From: Colwellia sp. PAMC 20917
GTDB lineage: Bacteria > Pseudomonadota > Gammaproteobacteria > Enterobacterales > Alteromonadaceae
Length of the DNA: 64,000 bases
Assembly: GCF_001767295.1 (NCBI RefSeq)
Contig: NZ_CP014944.1
Span: forward strand, 2,914,001 to 2,978,000
Direction: 5' to 3'
Shown here: piece by piece, positions 32,591 to 46,341 of the stretch
Layout of the letters: every line of letters starts with the position of its first letter
How positions within the stretch are numbered: position 1 is the stretch's first letter
Made by a program: the position numbers and the translations under genes
Notes under the pieces: model-generated
Databases searched by the model: none
The model's input: the letters and a program-made list of their open reading frames with translations, nothing else
What the model was told of the DNA's origin: nothing

Positions 32591-35551
32591 CAATCAATTA
32601 CTGCTGTAGCAGTAGCGATGTCATTGAGTGCAGCAATGCCTGCAATGGCAAATAACACAACAGGTTATATTACTGGTAGTTCTATTAGCCAAGGTGGTCA
32701 AGTTCTTGGTTCAGTTACAATTAAAATTGTAAACAAAGACACTGGTTTAACCCGTTCTGTTGTTTCTGATAGCGAAGGTTCTTTCCGCTTCCCGCTTCTT
32801 CCTCCTGGAATGTATGACATTACAGCAATGAAAGATGGCTTCCAAATTACAGCTCAAAAAGATGTTAAAGTTGGTATGGGTGGTAAAGTTAGCCTTAACA
32901 TGACTTTAGCTGCTGATGATATTGAACGTATTGAAGTTACTGGTTCAGCTATTGCTATGGTTGATATCACAAGTTCAAGCACAGGTATCGTTGTTGATAC
33001 TTTAACGCTTGATAGAGTACCTGTTGCACGTGATTTCACTGGTGTTGCTTTATTAGCACCGGGTACAACTAAAGGTGATTCTGCTTTTGGTAACAACCCA
33101 TCTATTGGTGGTGCATCTGTAGCTGAAAATGCTTACTATGTGAATGGTCTTAACATTACTAACTTCCGTACAGGTGTTGGTTCTAGTCAACCACCATTTG
33201 AAATGTATGATACATTTGAAGTTAAAACTGGTGGTTACTCGGCTGAATTTGGTCGTGCTACTGGTGGTGTAATTAACGCAAAAACTAAAAGTGGTTCAAA
33301 CGAATTTAAAGCTGGCGCGAATGTTTTCTACGAACCAGATGCTTTAAGAGAAGATAAACAATCACAAAGACGTGATGACGGTACTTTACGTATTGATAAC
33401 ACTGGCGATGAGAATGACTTCTATGAAGTTAACTTATGGGCAAGTGGCGCTATCATCGAAGATACTCTTTTCTATTACGCACTATACAGCCCGCGTAGCG
33501 ATGAATTTGAATACAACGGTGGACAAGCTTCTACTCCAGAGGGTATTGCACAAAGTTTGTACACACAAAAAGATGATGATTCTTTTTGGGGTGCAAAAGT
33601 AGATTGGTATATTACTGAAAACAATATCCTTGAAATCTCAGCTTTCTCTGATCAAAGTACTACAACTACATTTAGAACTGATTATCTTGGTTCTACTCCC
33701 CAAGTACCAAAAGAAAGTTTTGAAGACAATGGTGGTTTGAACTACACAGCTAAATTAACGTCTATTATTACTGACGATTTTTCAGTATCAGTTCAATACG
33801 GTATCAATGAAACAGACCGTACAGCTGGTAGTGTTTTAGATGCTAACCCAGCAGTTTACCGTAACTTCACTAGAACAAGAGCGTTTGTTCCTGGTGGTAA
33901 CTTTGCTAACTTTAGCATTGGTGAAGGTGATGATCAGCGTCAAGTTGTTCGTATCGATGCTGATTGGTACTTAGGTGATCATGAAATACGTTTTGGTGTT
34001 GATAAAGAATCATTAACGGCAAACCAACAAACAATTAACTCTGGTGGCGCTTACTACTTATACGTAATCGGTGAAGATGATACTACGATTGATTATGTAC
34101 GTCACCGTACATACAGCAGCGGTGGTTCTTTTGAATCAGAAAACTTTGCATACTACATTCAAGATCAATGGCAAGCTACAGACGATCTAGTTATTAATGC
34201 TGGTATTCGTAATGATTCATTTGAAAACAAGAATGGTGTTGGTGAATCTTTCATTAAACTTGAAAACCAATGGGCATTACGTTTAGGCGCAGTATACGAT
34301 GTTATGGGTGATGGCGAGTCTAAAATATGGGCAAGCTACGGTCGTTACTATCTTCCAATCGCTGCTAACACTAACATTCGTTTAGCCGGTGCTGAAACTT
34401 ATATTCAAGATTACTACAACTACGACGGAATGAGCAGCGATGGGTTAGAAATTCCTAACCTAACTGGTGGTACTTACACTGGTCGTCCTCAAGATGTATT
34501 CTCAAACGGTGATGTTCCAGAAGCAGGCGCAATCGTTGATTCAAGCATCGACCCTATGTATTCAGATGAATTCATTGCCGGTTACCAGTTCCAGTTAAAT
34601 GACGAATGGAGCATGGCAGTTCAAGGTACTTACCGTGAGCTAGCAACAACTATTGAAGATGTTGCAATCGATTTTGGTTTTAATGAATATGTTAATCGTG
34701 AATTTGGTTCAGCTTGTACTGAATGTACAGGTTTCCATTACTATGTATTAACTAATCCTGGTACAGATATCACTGTAACTACTGACCCTGATGATAATCA
34801 AAAAGATGCAAATGGTGATTACTTCAATGGTCCTTTGCCTAATCAAGCATACACTATTCCTGCAGGTGACTTAAACTACCCTGAAGCTATCCGTAAATAT
34901 GCTGCTGTTGACGTAACTGTTAACAAAGAGTGGGATGGCAAATGGATGTTAACGGGTACTTACACTTGGTCTCATAGCTGGGGTAACAACGAAGGTTTAG
35001 TTCGTTCAGACAACGGTCAAGATGACGCTGGTTTAACAACTAACTTTGACCAACCTGGTTTATTAGATGGTGGTGATGGTAACTTACCAAATGACCGTCG
35101 TCATTCAGTTAAAGTATTTGGTTCTTACCAAGTTACTGATGACTTGAATATTGGTGCAAACTTCTCATGGCAAGCAGGTAAGCCAAGAAGTGCATTTGGT
35201 ATTCACCCAACTGATATATTTGCTCAGGCATATGGTTCAGAGTCTTTCTACAAAGGCGGTCAATTAGCTAAACGTGGTTCAGAAGGTACAACAGATTCTC
35301 TTTGGAACCTTGATTTAACGGCTAGTTACGACATTGAATTTGAAGACTTTGACTTAAATCTTCGTGCAGATATTTTCAACGTATTTAACAATGATACAGC
35401 ATCTGAATTCGACGAAATTTATGATGATGAATCTAGAACTGAGTTTAATGAAGACGGTTCAGGTAACTACTTCGTTAGCCCAACTTACGGTTTAGCACAG
35501 AACTGGCAGACTCCACGTTATGTTCGTTTAAGCGCTTCAATCCGCTTCTAA
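32558..35551 (+). CDS. TonB-dependent receptor with carboxypeptidase-like N-terminal domain (Oar type)
   Basis: A 997-residue outer-membrane receptor for TonB-driven uptake. A signal peptide of about 31 residues (ends AMPAMA) is followed by a carboxypeptidase-regulatory-like domain (VTIKIVNKDTGLTRSVVSDSEGSFRFP region, about 45-120). A plug domain (IERIEVTGSAIAMVDITSSS, NGLNITNFRT) and a 22-strand barrel follow, ending PRYVRLSASIRF with the final Phe. It resembles Oar-type receptors of marine Alteromonadales. The substrate is not evident. A strong terminator follows at 35582-35608. Confidence 0.93.
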   Translation: MKNSNLKRSFKQSITAVAVAMSLSAAMPAMANNTTGYITGSSISQGGQVLGSVTIKIVNKDTGLTRSVVSDSEGSFRFPLLPPGMYDITAMKDGFQITAQKDVKVGMGGKVSLNMTLAADDIERIEVTGSAIAMVDITSSSTGIVVDTLTLDRVPVARDFTGVALLAPGTTKGDSAFGNNPSIGGASVAENAYYVNGLNITNFRTGVGSSQPPFEMYDTFEVKTGGYSAEFGRATGGVINAKTKSGSNEFKAGANVFYEPDALREDKQSQRRDDGTLRIDNTGDENDFYEVNLWASGAIIEDTLFYYALYSPRSDEFEYNGGQASTPEGIAQSLYTQKDDDSFWGAKVDWYITENNILEISAFSDQSTTTTFRTDYLGSTPQVPKESFEDNGGLNYTAKLTSIITDDFSVSVQYGINETDRTAGSVLDANPAVYRNFTRTRAFVPGGNFANFSIGEGDDQRQVVRIDADWYLGDHEIRFGVDKESLTANQQTINSGGAYYLYVIGEDDTTIDYVRHRTYSSGGSFESENFAYYIQDQWQATDDLVINAGIRNDSFENKNGVGESFIKLENQWALRLGAVYDVMGDGESKIWASYGRYYLPIAANTNIRLAGAETYIQDYYNYDGMSSDGLEIPNLTGGTYTGRPQDVFSNGDVPEAGAIVDSSIDPMYSDEFIAGYQFQLNDEWSMAVQGTYRELATTIEDVAIDFGFNEYVNREFGSACTECTGFHYYVLTNPGTDITVTTDPDDNQKDANGDYFNGPLPNQAYTIPAGDLNYPEAIRKYAAVDVTVNKEWDGKWMLTGTYTWSHSWGNNEGLVRSDNGQDDAGLTTNFDQPGLLDGGDGNLPNDRRHSVKVFGSYQVTDDLNIGANFSWQAGKPRSAFGIHPTDIFAQAYGSESFYKGGQLAKRGSEGTTDSLWNLDLTASYDIEFEDFDLNLRADIFNVFNNDTASEFDEIYDDESRTEFNEDGSGNYFVSPTYGLAQNWQTPRYVRLSASIRF

Positions 35552-35581
35552 AAATTGATTAAACAATAATTTAGTTGTTAA

Positions 35582-35608
35582 AAAACCCGCTACTTAGCGG
35601 GTTTTTTT
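35582..35608 (+). terminator. Intrinsic terminator of TonB receptor 1
   Basis: Arms AAAACCCGCT (35582-35591) and AGCGGGTTTT (35596-35605) with a 4-nt loop and a T run. Confidence 0.92.
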
Positions 35609-35727
35609 ATGGTTAATATTTAACAAGCGATATTTATTGTTCACTGAACTAAAATGATTGGTGTATTTATATAAGGGTAAATGCCATACATTAAAAATTA
35701 GAGGACGTTAAATGAAACGATTATCTA

Positions 35728-36056
<329 letters not shown>

Positions 36057-36057
36057 G

Positions 36058-36340
36058 TTTGTTTGTAGCGTCTATAAATCTATACATATTTGGATGCAGT
36101 TTGTGTAATAGATTGATTATTTCATTGGTTAACAGTTGGTTAGGTATTAAGAAAAAAGTTCAAAAACATTTTTGTAATAGGGGTTGTAATATTTCTATAT
36201 TCAGGCAGAATTGATAGATATTGTTACCTAATGTAACAATTTGTTGAAATATTCAAAAACTTAAAATAATAAATATTTAAACTATAAGTCCAGAGAGAAA
36301 CACTAATATGAAAAATTCTAATTTAAAGCGCAGTTTTAAA
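36058..36340 (+). repeat. Duplicated receptor leader, copy 2
   Basis: Second copy of the 32307-32590 segment, carrying promoter, leader, ribosome site and the first residues MKNSNLKRSFK. It begins directly at the end of the astD fragment. Confidence 0.9.
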
Positions 36341-39160
36341 CTTTCGCTAGCTGCAATAGCAGTAGGTGGATGTTTAGTTACATCACCAATAACATTTGCT
36401 GCAGAAGAAGAAGCAGAAGAAGTAATTGAAAAAATCCAAGTAACAGGTTCTCGTATCAAACGTGCAGATATGGAAACATCTAGCCCAGTTACAATAACAA
36501 GTGCTGAAGATATTAAAATAGCAGGTTTCACACGTGTAGAAGACTTGCTAAATAATTTACCACAAATAGAAGCTGCTTCTACCGCTTTCGAAGCTAACGG
36601 AGCATCTGGTCGAGGTACTCTTGATTTACGTGGTTTAGGTTCTAATCGTACATTAGTACTTGTAAATGGCCGCCGTATGCAACCTGGTGGTGGCAGTTCC
36701 GGTTCTGCTGATGTTAACTCAATTCCTTCGGCATTAATTAAGCGTGTTGAAGTAATGACTGGTGGTGGTTCATCTGTATATGGTTCAGATGCAATTGCTG
36801 GTGTTGTTAACTTTGTTATGGATAACGAATTTGAAGGTATTAAAGTAGACGTTAATGGAACGGGTTACCAACATAATAACGATAATAGTTACATGCAAGA
36901 CTTAATGGACGATAAAAGTTTTGATTATCCTGAAGGCAGCAGTGGCATAGATGGCAAAACTTTTAGCTTAGATATCTCTGCTGGTTCAGAATTTGCTGAC
37001 GGTAAAGGTCATGCTGTAGCATTTGCTACTTATAAGCAAACTAAAGAATTACGTCAATCTGCTCGTGATTATTCATCATGTGCTCTTCACAGTTCAGGTA
37101 CAAGATGTAATGGTTCTTCTACTGCTGTAGTTCCTAACTTTTTCATCGCGCCAATTGGTCCTGATGGCTATGACTACTCTCAAGAACAATGGGTTAAGCT
37201 AACGCCAGACAATAGCTTCAGCGAAGATCGTAGTGACAACGTATATAACTATGCACCAATCAATCATTTCATGCGTCCAGATGAAAAGTTTACCTTTGGT
37301 ACATTCTTAAACTATGAAATAAACGATACATTCCGTCCATACATGGAATTGATGTACATGCGTGACCAAACTAAAGCACAAATTGCTGAGTCTGGAACAT
37401 TTTATGCTGATAACATCACTATGGATGTTTCTAATCCTCTAGTATCAGATGCACAACGTACTTACCTTGCTGATCAATTTGGTCTAGGTATGGATGACCA
37501 ATTTGGTGCATACATTGGTAAACGTAACGTTGAAGGTGGTCCTCGTACTAGTATTATTCAACATGATTCATTCCGTATTGTTTTAGGTACCGCAGGTGAT
37601 TTATCTGATAACTGGACTTATGATGCATCAATACAAGTTGGTTCAACTACAAATGCTACTATTTCTATCAACGATTTATCTCGCCCGAAAGTAATCGAAG
37701 CGGTTAGTGGTGATGGTACAGATTGTGCTAGCATTTCAGGCTGTGTGCCTTATGAAGTATTTACATACCAAGGTGTAACCCCAGAGCAGGCTAAAGGTTT
37801 AACATCTACAGCTATTAGTAGTTCTTTCTCAGATCAGTTTATCTTTAGTGCTTTTGCTACGGGTGACTTAGATTTAACTGTTCCTGGTGCTGATAGTCCA
37901 ATTGCTGTAGTAGTTGGTACAGAATACCGTAAAGAAGAATTTGAATATGTACCAGATCAAATTGTTGCTGAAGGCGCATTAACAGGTATGGGTGGTCCAT
38001 CTGATCCACTTCAGGGTAGTTTTTCAGTAAAAGAAATCTATGGTGAAGCAAATATTCCTTTAGTTGCTGATGCACCTATGATTGAATCATTAGTTCTTGA
38101 ATTAGGTTACCGTTACTCTGATTACGATTTAACTGGTGGTCAATCTACTTATAAAGTAGCGCTTGACTGGACACCAATCGATGATTGGAAAGTTCGTGCT
38201 GGCTATAACCGTGCCGTACGTGCACCAAACATTGGTGAATTATTTGCTGTTCAAAGTATTGGCTTATGGAGTGGTACAGATAATTGTGCTGGAGCAACAC
38301 CTGCGTTTAGTGCAGCACAATGTGCTAATACGGGTGTAACTGCTGATCAGTACGGAAATGTATCAGCAAGCCCTGCAAATCAATATAACTCTGTAACTGG
38401 TGGTAACAAAGAACTAAGTCCAGAAATTGCAGATACTTACACGTTTGGTATTGTTGGTCAAATTTCAGACGATATTGATTTCTCTATTGATTACTGGTCA
38501 ATTGAAATTGAACAAGTTATTGGTGCTATCGGTGAAGAACTAACGATAGATCAATGTGCTACAACGGGTAATGCAGCTTTTTGTGATAACATTACACGTT
38601 CTCCTACAGGTAACCTTTGGCAGGGACAGGCTGGTTCTATTCAAGCGACCAGCATTAACTTAGCTAACCGTAAGTGGGAAGGCATTGATATTTCTACAGG
38701 CTACCGCACTGAAGCTTTAGGTGGTGATTTTAGTGTAACTATGATGTCAACATTTATGATGACTAAAGAATACACGCCATTACCAGGTGATGAAACGGCT
38801 ACTTACGATTGTTCTGGTATGTTTAATAGTAATTGTTTCCCTCAACCAGAGTGGAGAAGCGTAGTTAATGCTAACTTCGACAAAGATGACTATGGTTTAA
38901 ATGTTAAATTACGTTATTACGGCGAAGTTGAATACGATGAAACAGTTGATGAACTTTTAGTTGCAGATGGTGGTATTAGCGCACAAGCCTACCTTGATGT
39001 TGCTGGCCGTTATATGGTTAACGATAACATCACTGTACGTTTAGGTATTAATAACCTTCTTGATAAAGAAAGACCACTAACTGGTGGTGCTCTAGGTCAA
39101 GGCGCGTTTTACGATCAATTAGGTCGTTACTTACACGCAGGCGTATCATTTCAGTTTTAA
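36308..39160 (+). CDS. TonB-dependent receptor
   Basis: A 950-residue outer-membrane receptor. The signal peptide ends at about residue 31 (SPITFA), followed by an acidic stretch and a TonB-box-like segment (IEKIQVTGSRIKR). The plug domain (SSPVTITSAEDIKIAGF, VLVNGRRMQPGG, VYGSDAIAGVVNFVM) leads into a barrel ending GRYLHAGVSFQF. Plug motifs place it in the large family of nutrient receptors in which GSRIKR is common. Only the first dozen residues match receptor 1; the rest differs, so the shared start reflects the duplicated leader. A terminator follows. The TPR-sulfotransferase downstream is a frequent partner of such receptors. Confidence 0.93.
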   Translation: MKNSNLKRSFKLSLAAIAVGGCLVTSPITFAAEEEAEEVIEKIQVTGSRIKRADMETSSPVTITSAEDIKIAGFTRVEDLLNNLPQIEAASTAFEANGASGRGTLDLRGLGSNRTLVLVNGRRMQPGGGSSGSADVNSIPSALIKRVEVMTGGGSSVYGSDAIAGVVNFVMDNEFEGIKVDVNGTGYQHNNDNSYMQDLMDDKSFDYPEGSSGIDGKTFSLDISAGSEFADGKGHAVAFATYKQTKELRQSARDYSSCALHSSGTRCNGSSTAVVPNFFIAPIGPDGYDYSQEQWVKLTPDNSFSEDRSDNVYNYAPINHFMRPDEKFTFGTFLNYEINDTFRPYMELMYMRDQTKAQIAESGTFYADNITMDVSNPLVSDAQRTYLADQFGLGMDDQFGAYIGKRNVEGGPRTSIIQHDSFRIVLGTAGDLSDNWTYDASIQVGSTTNATISINDLSRPKVIEAVSGDGTDCASISGCVPYEVFTYQGVTPEQAKGLTSTAISSSFSDQFIFSAFATGDLDLTVPGADSPIAVVVGTEYRKEEFEYVPDQIVAEGALTGMGGPSDPLQGSFSVKEIYGEANIPLVADAPMIESLVLELGYRYSDYDLTGGQSTYKVALDWTPIDDWKVRAGYNRAVRAPNIGELFAVQSIGLWSGTDNCAGATPAFSAAQCANTGVTADQYGNVSASPANQYNSVTGGNKELSPEIADTYTFGIVGQISDDIDFSIDYWSIEIEQVIGAIGEELTIDQCATTGNAAFCDNITRSPTGNLWQGQAGSIQATSINLANRKWEGIDISTGYRTEALGGDFSVTMMSTFMMTKEYTPLPGDETATYDCSGMFNSNCFPQPEWRSVVNANFDKDDYGLNVKLRYYGEVEYDETVDELLVADGGISAQAYLDVAGRYMVNDNITVRLGINNLLDKERPLTGGALGQGAFYDQLGRYLHAGVSFQF

Positions 39161-39176
39161 TTAAATCTGATTAACT

Positions 39177-39213
39177 AAAAAAGCGGCTACTGAAAAGTAA
39201 GCCGCTTTTTTTA
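39177..39213 (+). terminator. Intrinsic terminator of TonB receptor 2
   Basis: AAAAAGCGGCT and AAGCCGCTTTTTTT form a G+C-rich stem around CTGAAAAGT, with a T run. Confidence 0.88.
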
Positions 39214-39260
39214 TATCACTTTCATAATAATTAAATTTTAAATAGACAAGAACATCAAAA

Positions 39261-40901
39261 ATGAAATCAAAATCATCCGTTAGCTATGCGTTAAAGCTGT
39301 TAAATTCAAATAAATTAATAGAGGGGCGAAAAGTCTTAGATCAAATATTGTTAGACACTCCTACTAACATTGATGCCCATCAATTGATGGTTAAACTTGG
39401 ATTTATTAGCAAAGATTTTAACTTAGCCGAAAAATACTTAACGGCATTAATTGAATTTCAGCCGATGTCTGAACATTATATTAAGCTATTAGTTGATCTT
39501 TATAGTCATCAAAACCGATGGAAAGATATCTCAGTTCTTCAGTTAGGATTAGCAAGGAAACAGCCAGAAAACGCCACGATACAATTTAATTGTGCTTATT
39601 ATTTAAAGCTTTCTGGCGAATTTAATAATGCCATCACGTTTTATAAAAAAGCATTAGAATTAGGGATTGATGATGATTATGAAATTTACTTAAATATAGC
39701 AATAATTTATAGCGAACATTTATCAATGCCAGAAAGGGCAATTGAAATTCTGACTCTCGGCATAAATAAATATCCCGATCAAGATCTATTACTCTATAAT
39801 TTAGGTAACATTTATGAGCAATTAGGAAATAAAGAACAAGCTAAGTCAATGTTTAAATTATCATTTTCTAAAAACCCTAAAAATTATGATGCACTTGCAA
39901 GACAAGCCGATATTTACAAATTTAAAACAAAAGATGATGACTTAATCAGTAAGATGGAGTCCGTATTTAAATCATCTACTGTTGATGCAATTGATAAAAT
40001 AAATATTGCCTATGCACTCGGTAAGTCTTACGACGACTGTACCGAATATTCATTAGCATCTCAGTATTACCAGCTCGCTAATGAGTTTGATCAAAAAACT
40101 TTACCTCTATATGATCCTGTAAAATATGAGCAATATATAGACAATACAATTAATGTATTCAATAAAAATTGGTTCGATTCTTTTGAGGCTCCAACATTAA
40201 CTTCTCTTAGTAAGCCCCCCATTTTTATTTGTGGCATGTTTCGATCTGGATCAACATTATGCGAGCAAATATTAGCCGCTCACTCTCATATTAGTAATGG
40301 TGGAGAGCAAGAGTTTTTTCATAGAAGTATGAGCTGCAATTATCCTAATTACCCTTTTAATACATCTGACCATTTTAGTGAAAACAAAAAACAATTACTT
40401 AAGGCATATGAAGATGAAATAAAAAAACATCACAAGACAGGTGTACAATTAACAGACAAACGGCCCGATAATTTTTTATACCTGGGCTTAATTAAAGCAT
40501 TGATGCCAAACGCTAAAATCATTTGGACTCAACGTAATATGCTAGATAATTGTTTGTCGGTATATTTCCTTCGTTTAGGTAAATCCATGCCTTACTCAAC
40601 AAAAATAGAAAATATAGTACATTTTTATAAACAACAAGAGAAATTAATGAATCATTGGAATTCATTATTTAGTGATGATATTCATCAGTTTATTTATGAT
40701 GAGCTGATTAATTCTCCAGAAGAACACATTAGAGGTATGTTAAATTTTCTTGATTTACCGTGGCAGAATGAATGTTTACATTTTCATGAGGTGAAGAATC
40801 AAGTAAAAACAGCAAGTGTTTGGCAAGTTAGACAGCCACTATATAAAAGCTCTTCCCAACGCTGGAAAAATTATGAAACTATAATCGAAAAATTCATTTG
40901 A
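39261..40901 (+). CDS. TPR-repeat sulfotransferase
   Basis: A 546-residue protein with N-terminal tetratricopeptide repeats (about 35-280, for example FNNAITFYKKALELG, DLLLYNLGNIYEQLGNKEQA) and a C-terminal sulfotransferase domain. The PAPS 5'-phosphosulfate loop is FRSGSTLCEQIL (about residue 328), and the 3'-phosphate region is QRNMLDNCLSVYFLRLG (about 430). It should transfer sulfate from PAPS to an unknown acceptor. The start is the ATG at 39261. It follows the receptor terminator by about 50 bp and may have its own promoter; proteins of this type often sit beside TonB-dependent receptors. Confidence 0.88.
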   Translation: MKSKSSVSYALKLLNSNKLIEGRKVLDQILLDTPTNIDAHQLMVKLGFISKDFNLAEKYLTALIEFQPMSEHYIKLLVDLYSHQNRWKDISVLQLGLARKQPENATIQFNCAYYLKLSGEFNNAITFYKKALELGIDDDYEIYLNIAIIYSEHLSMPERAIEILTLGINKYPDQDLLLYNLGNIYEQLGNKEQAKSMFKLSFSKNPKNYDALARQADIYKFKTKDDDLISKMESVFKSSTVDAIDKINIAYALGKSYDDCTEYSLASQYYQLANEFDQKTLPLYDPVKYEQYIDNTINVFNKNWFDSFEAPTLTSLSKPPIFICGMFRSGSTLCEQILAAHSHISNGGEQEFFHRSMSCNYPNYPFNTSDHFSENKKQLLKAYEDEIKKHHKTGVQLTDKRPDNFLYLGLIKALMPNAKIIWTQRNMLDNCLSVYFLRLGKSMPYSTKIENIVHFYKQQEKLMNHWNSLFSDDIHQFIYDELINSPEEHIRGMLNFLDLPWQNECLHFHEVKNQVKTASVWQVRQPLYKSSSQRWKNYETIIEKFI

Positions 40902-40984
40902 TTTTTTAGTCATAGCCTTTATTGAACTAGAGCCAACATGAAAGGGAAAATAACAACTAACGTAGTTATCGTTTGGAGATGATT

Positions 40985-41019
40985 AAAAAAGTGATTGACT
41001 ATAATTGATAATCAATCAC
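40985..41019 (-). terminator. Intrinsic terminator of the ast operon
   Basis: Arms GTGATTGA (40991-40998) and TCAATCAC (41012-41019); on the minus strand the stem is followed by a T run (plus-strand A run 40985-40990). It lies 33 bp after the last gene of the operon. Confidence 0.8.
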
Positions 41020-41051
41020 ACGTTATAAATGTTCAGGCTAGTTATTTTTTA

Positions 41052-41870
41052 TTAAGCAGCGTTGGTGCTTTCAAATATCTTATCTGCAGAAGCTGCAACA
41101 AAACCAGCATATAGCTCGCCAGAATTTAATGGGTATCGCTTAGCAAATTCATAAAAACAGCTAGGGATCTCTGCTTCTCCATCTGAGAATTTAACAATAG
41201 CTTTATCTGCCATGGTCGACGATTGTTCAAGTTTAACGATTGAGTCGCCTTTGATTTCACCGCCAGTAGTGTTTAATAAAAACCCACCTGCTTTAACGGC
41301 GCTATTTACTTTTTCAATAGTCGAAAAGTTATCTAGGTGATTGATACTGACCGTAAAGTGGTTTGCACGGTAACCCCAAGCAGCCACCCAAGCAGCATAT
41401 TCACTTTCTGCTAACAAAGTTTGGTACTCTGCTTTGCTTACTTGCCAATGCGTACCAGAATACAAGAAACTACTCTGGGCAACTTTCTCATCGTCTATAG
41501 CACTAACCATTTTTTCGATAATGTTTTGAACATTAACTGAAAATTCTTTGACGCGTAATTCACTGATAAAAACTTTTGGCAAGCTAGCATCACTGTGTTC
41601 AAAATGTTTTGCATTAAGTTTTTTGCTTGAAAAGTCATATTCACCAGAATATTTATAACCTAGCGCTATTAAGATAGCGGCTAATTTATCTAAATTTACC
41701 TTCGCACTATCAAAGGTTCGATAAGCAACATGATCGTTGATTAAATCGCCTCCTGAGCTAAGTAAGTGATGAATTTTATCGGCAGAAGGCGTAACTTCAA
41801 TATAGTTTTGCCAAATGTTAGCGAACAAGTCAGTAACTTGCTGGTGTTGAATTGAATTAATATTTGTCAT
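41052..41870 (-). CDS. DUF1338-family metal-dependent dioxygenase-like protein
   Basis: A 272-residue member of DUF1338, whose characterised relative HglS (YdcJ-type) converts 2-oxoadipate with Fe(II) and O2. Family signatures are NDHVAYRTFD (metal His, about residue 48) and RANHFTVSINHLD (second metal His). It is the last gene of the ast operon, about 200 bp after astD, and is commonly found there in Alteromonadales. Its substrate in arginine catabolism is not known. A terminator follows the stop. Confidence 0.85.
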   Translation of the reverse strand: MTNINSIQHQQVTDLFANIWQNYIEVTPSADKIHHLLSSGGDLINDHVAYRTFDSAKVNLDKLAAILIALGYKYSGEYDFSSKKLNAKHFEHSDASLPKVFISELRVKEFSVNVQNIIEKMVSAIDDEKVAQSSFLYSGTHWQVSKAEYQTLLAESEYAAWVAAWGYRANHFTVSINHLDNFSTIEKVNSAVKAGGFLLNTTGGEIKGDSIVKLEQSSTMADKAIVKFSDGEAEIPSCFYEFAKRYPLNSGELYAGFVAASADKIFESTNAA

Positions 41871-42074
41871 GTAAATATCCGTAGTAGGAGTTGGTAAAAT
41901 TAGTGACTAATGAATAGTTAAAGAGAGGCGTTCATTTTAAAAGGATTTATGAGAATGCGAGTCACTACTAACTATTCAGGCTGAATGGCTAGATTTGATC
42001 TATATTCTTAAAAAAGCTGGGACGAAGCCCAGCTTTGATTATTAACTTATTAGCGTACATTGCTTTAGATGTGC

Positions 42075-43628
<1,554 letters not shown>

Positions 43629-43669
43629 TCAGTGAAATAAAATGATTGCTTAGAGAATCAAGGTTTACG

Positions 43670-44686
43670 TTAATTGCGAACTAAGCGTACAAAATCACCT
43701 TCATTTACATGCAGTGCTTTAGCGATATCGTCTGATATCAACACTTGTTCAGCAGTCGCTCTTAGCGATACCATTGCTTGAACAGCTCTAAAACCTGCAA
43801 CTTTCGTGTTACAAATAATAAAATTAGCTTTATCATCTGTCTCACCAATAATGACTTGGTACTTGCCACTATTTCGAATTGTTTTTACTTTGGCTGTTTG
43901 TGCTTCAACCGTGGGGCCGCCATCAAAGATGTCAACGTATCCTCGGCGGGCAAAACCTTCGGCTTCTAATAATCGCAAGGCAGGTAATGTCTTAGGATGA
44001 ACTTCGTTAATCACTTTTTGTGCATCTTTGCTTAATAAACTGACATAGATAGGATGCTTTGGCATTAACTCAGCGATAAACACTTTTTTACCAATACCGG
44101 TTAAGTAATCGGCTGTTGGAAAGTCCATCGAAAAGAAATGCTCTTCTAACCAATTCCAAAAAGGAGAACGTCCTTCTTCATCAGATATACCACGCATCTC
44201 AGCGATAACCCTGTCTGCAAAGCGTTCGTGATGTTCAGCCATAAACAAAAATCGACAACGAGACAGAAAACGGCCATTTTTATTTTTTCGGTGACTCTCA
44301 CCCAAAAATAAAGTACAAATTTCAGATGCACCCGTGTAGTCATTACACAGTGACAATGTTTCTACGGTATTATAAATGCCTAACTCACGAGAGTTATGGA
44401 CGACTTTACCTAAATGATAATGGTAAAAAGCATCTTCTAAACCTACAGCGGCTTCAATCCCACTTGTACCAACAACCTGACCCGTGTCAGTATCTTCCAT
44501 TACAAACAGATAACCTTCGCTAGACGGGTGCGACACATCTTTATCGAAAGAATACTCAGAATGAGCGATACGTTGCTTTAATAAGCCTTCATTGACAGGT
44601 AGTGATGTAAAACCGTGTCCTGATTCTATCGCAATACGATGTAAAGAGTCATAATCGCTCGCTTGAATAGGGCGTATAATAATCAT
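43670..44686 (-). CDS. astA: Arginine N-succinyltransferase
   Basis: A 338-residue enzyme of the pathway's first committed step, transferring succinyl from succinyl-CoA to arginine. The N-terminus matches AstA (IIIRPIQASDYDSLHRIA, GFTSLPVNE), and a central block reads TLFLGESHRKNKNGRFLSR. The C-terminus is the usual acyl-CoA N-acyltransferase-like end (ADDIAKALHVNEGDFVRLV). It is separated from astC by about 105 bp containing an 18-bp perfect hairpin. Length is typical for AstA. Confidence 0.96.
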   Translation of the reverse strand: MIIIRPIQASDYDSLHRIAIESGHGFTSLPVNEGLLKQRIAHSEYSFDKDVSHPSSEGYLFVMEDTDTGQVVGTSGIEAAVGLEDAFYHYHLGKVVHNSRELGIYNTVETLSLCNDYTGASEICTLFLGESHRKNKNGRFLSRCRFLFMAEHHERFADRVIAEMRGISDEEGRSPFWNWLEEHFFSMDFPTADYLTGIGKKVFIAELMPKHPIYVSLLSKDAQKVINEVHPKTLPALRLLEAEGFARRGYVDIFDGGPTVEAQTAKVKTIRNSGKYQVIIGETDDKANFIICNTKVAGFRAVQAMVSLRATAEQVLISDDIAKALHVNEGDFVRLVRN

Positions 44687-44715
44687 AGAAAGATCTCATT
44701 TTTTACAAAGAAAAA

Positions 44716-44754
44716 TGAAATTGTGGTTATTTTAGAAAAATAACCACAATTTCA
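44716..44754 (-). terminator. 18-bp hairpin between astC and astA (attenuator-like)
   Basis: Perfect arms TGAAATTGTGGTTATTTT (44716-44733) and AAAATAACCACAATTTCA (44737-44754) with a 3-nt loop. On the coding strand the stem is followed directly by TTTTTC, the layout of an intrinsic terminator, yet it lies inside the operon. It could lower astA/astD expression relative to astC or protect the upstream mRNA end. Confidence 0.75.
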
Positions 44755-44791
44755 ACGGTGTAATTGTTTTATTAACGTAATTTAACAATGA

Positions 44792-46341
<1,550 letters not shown>

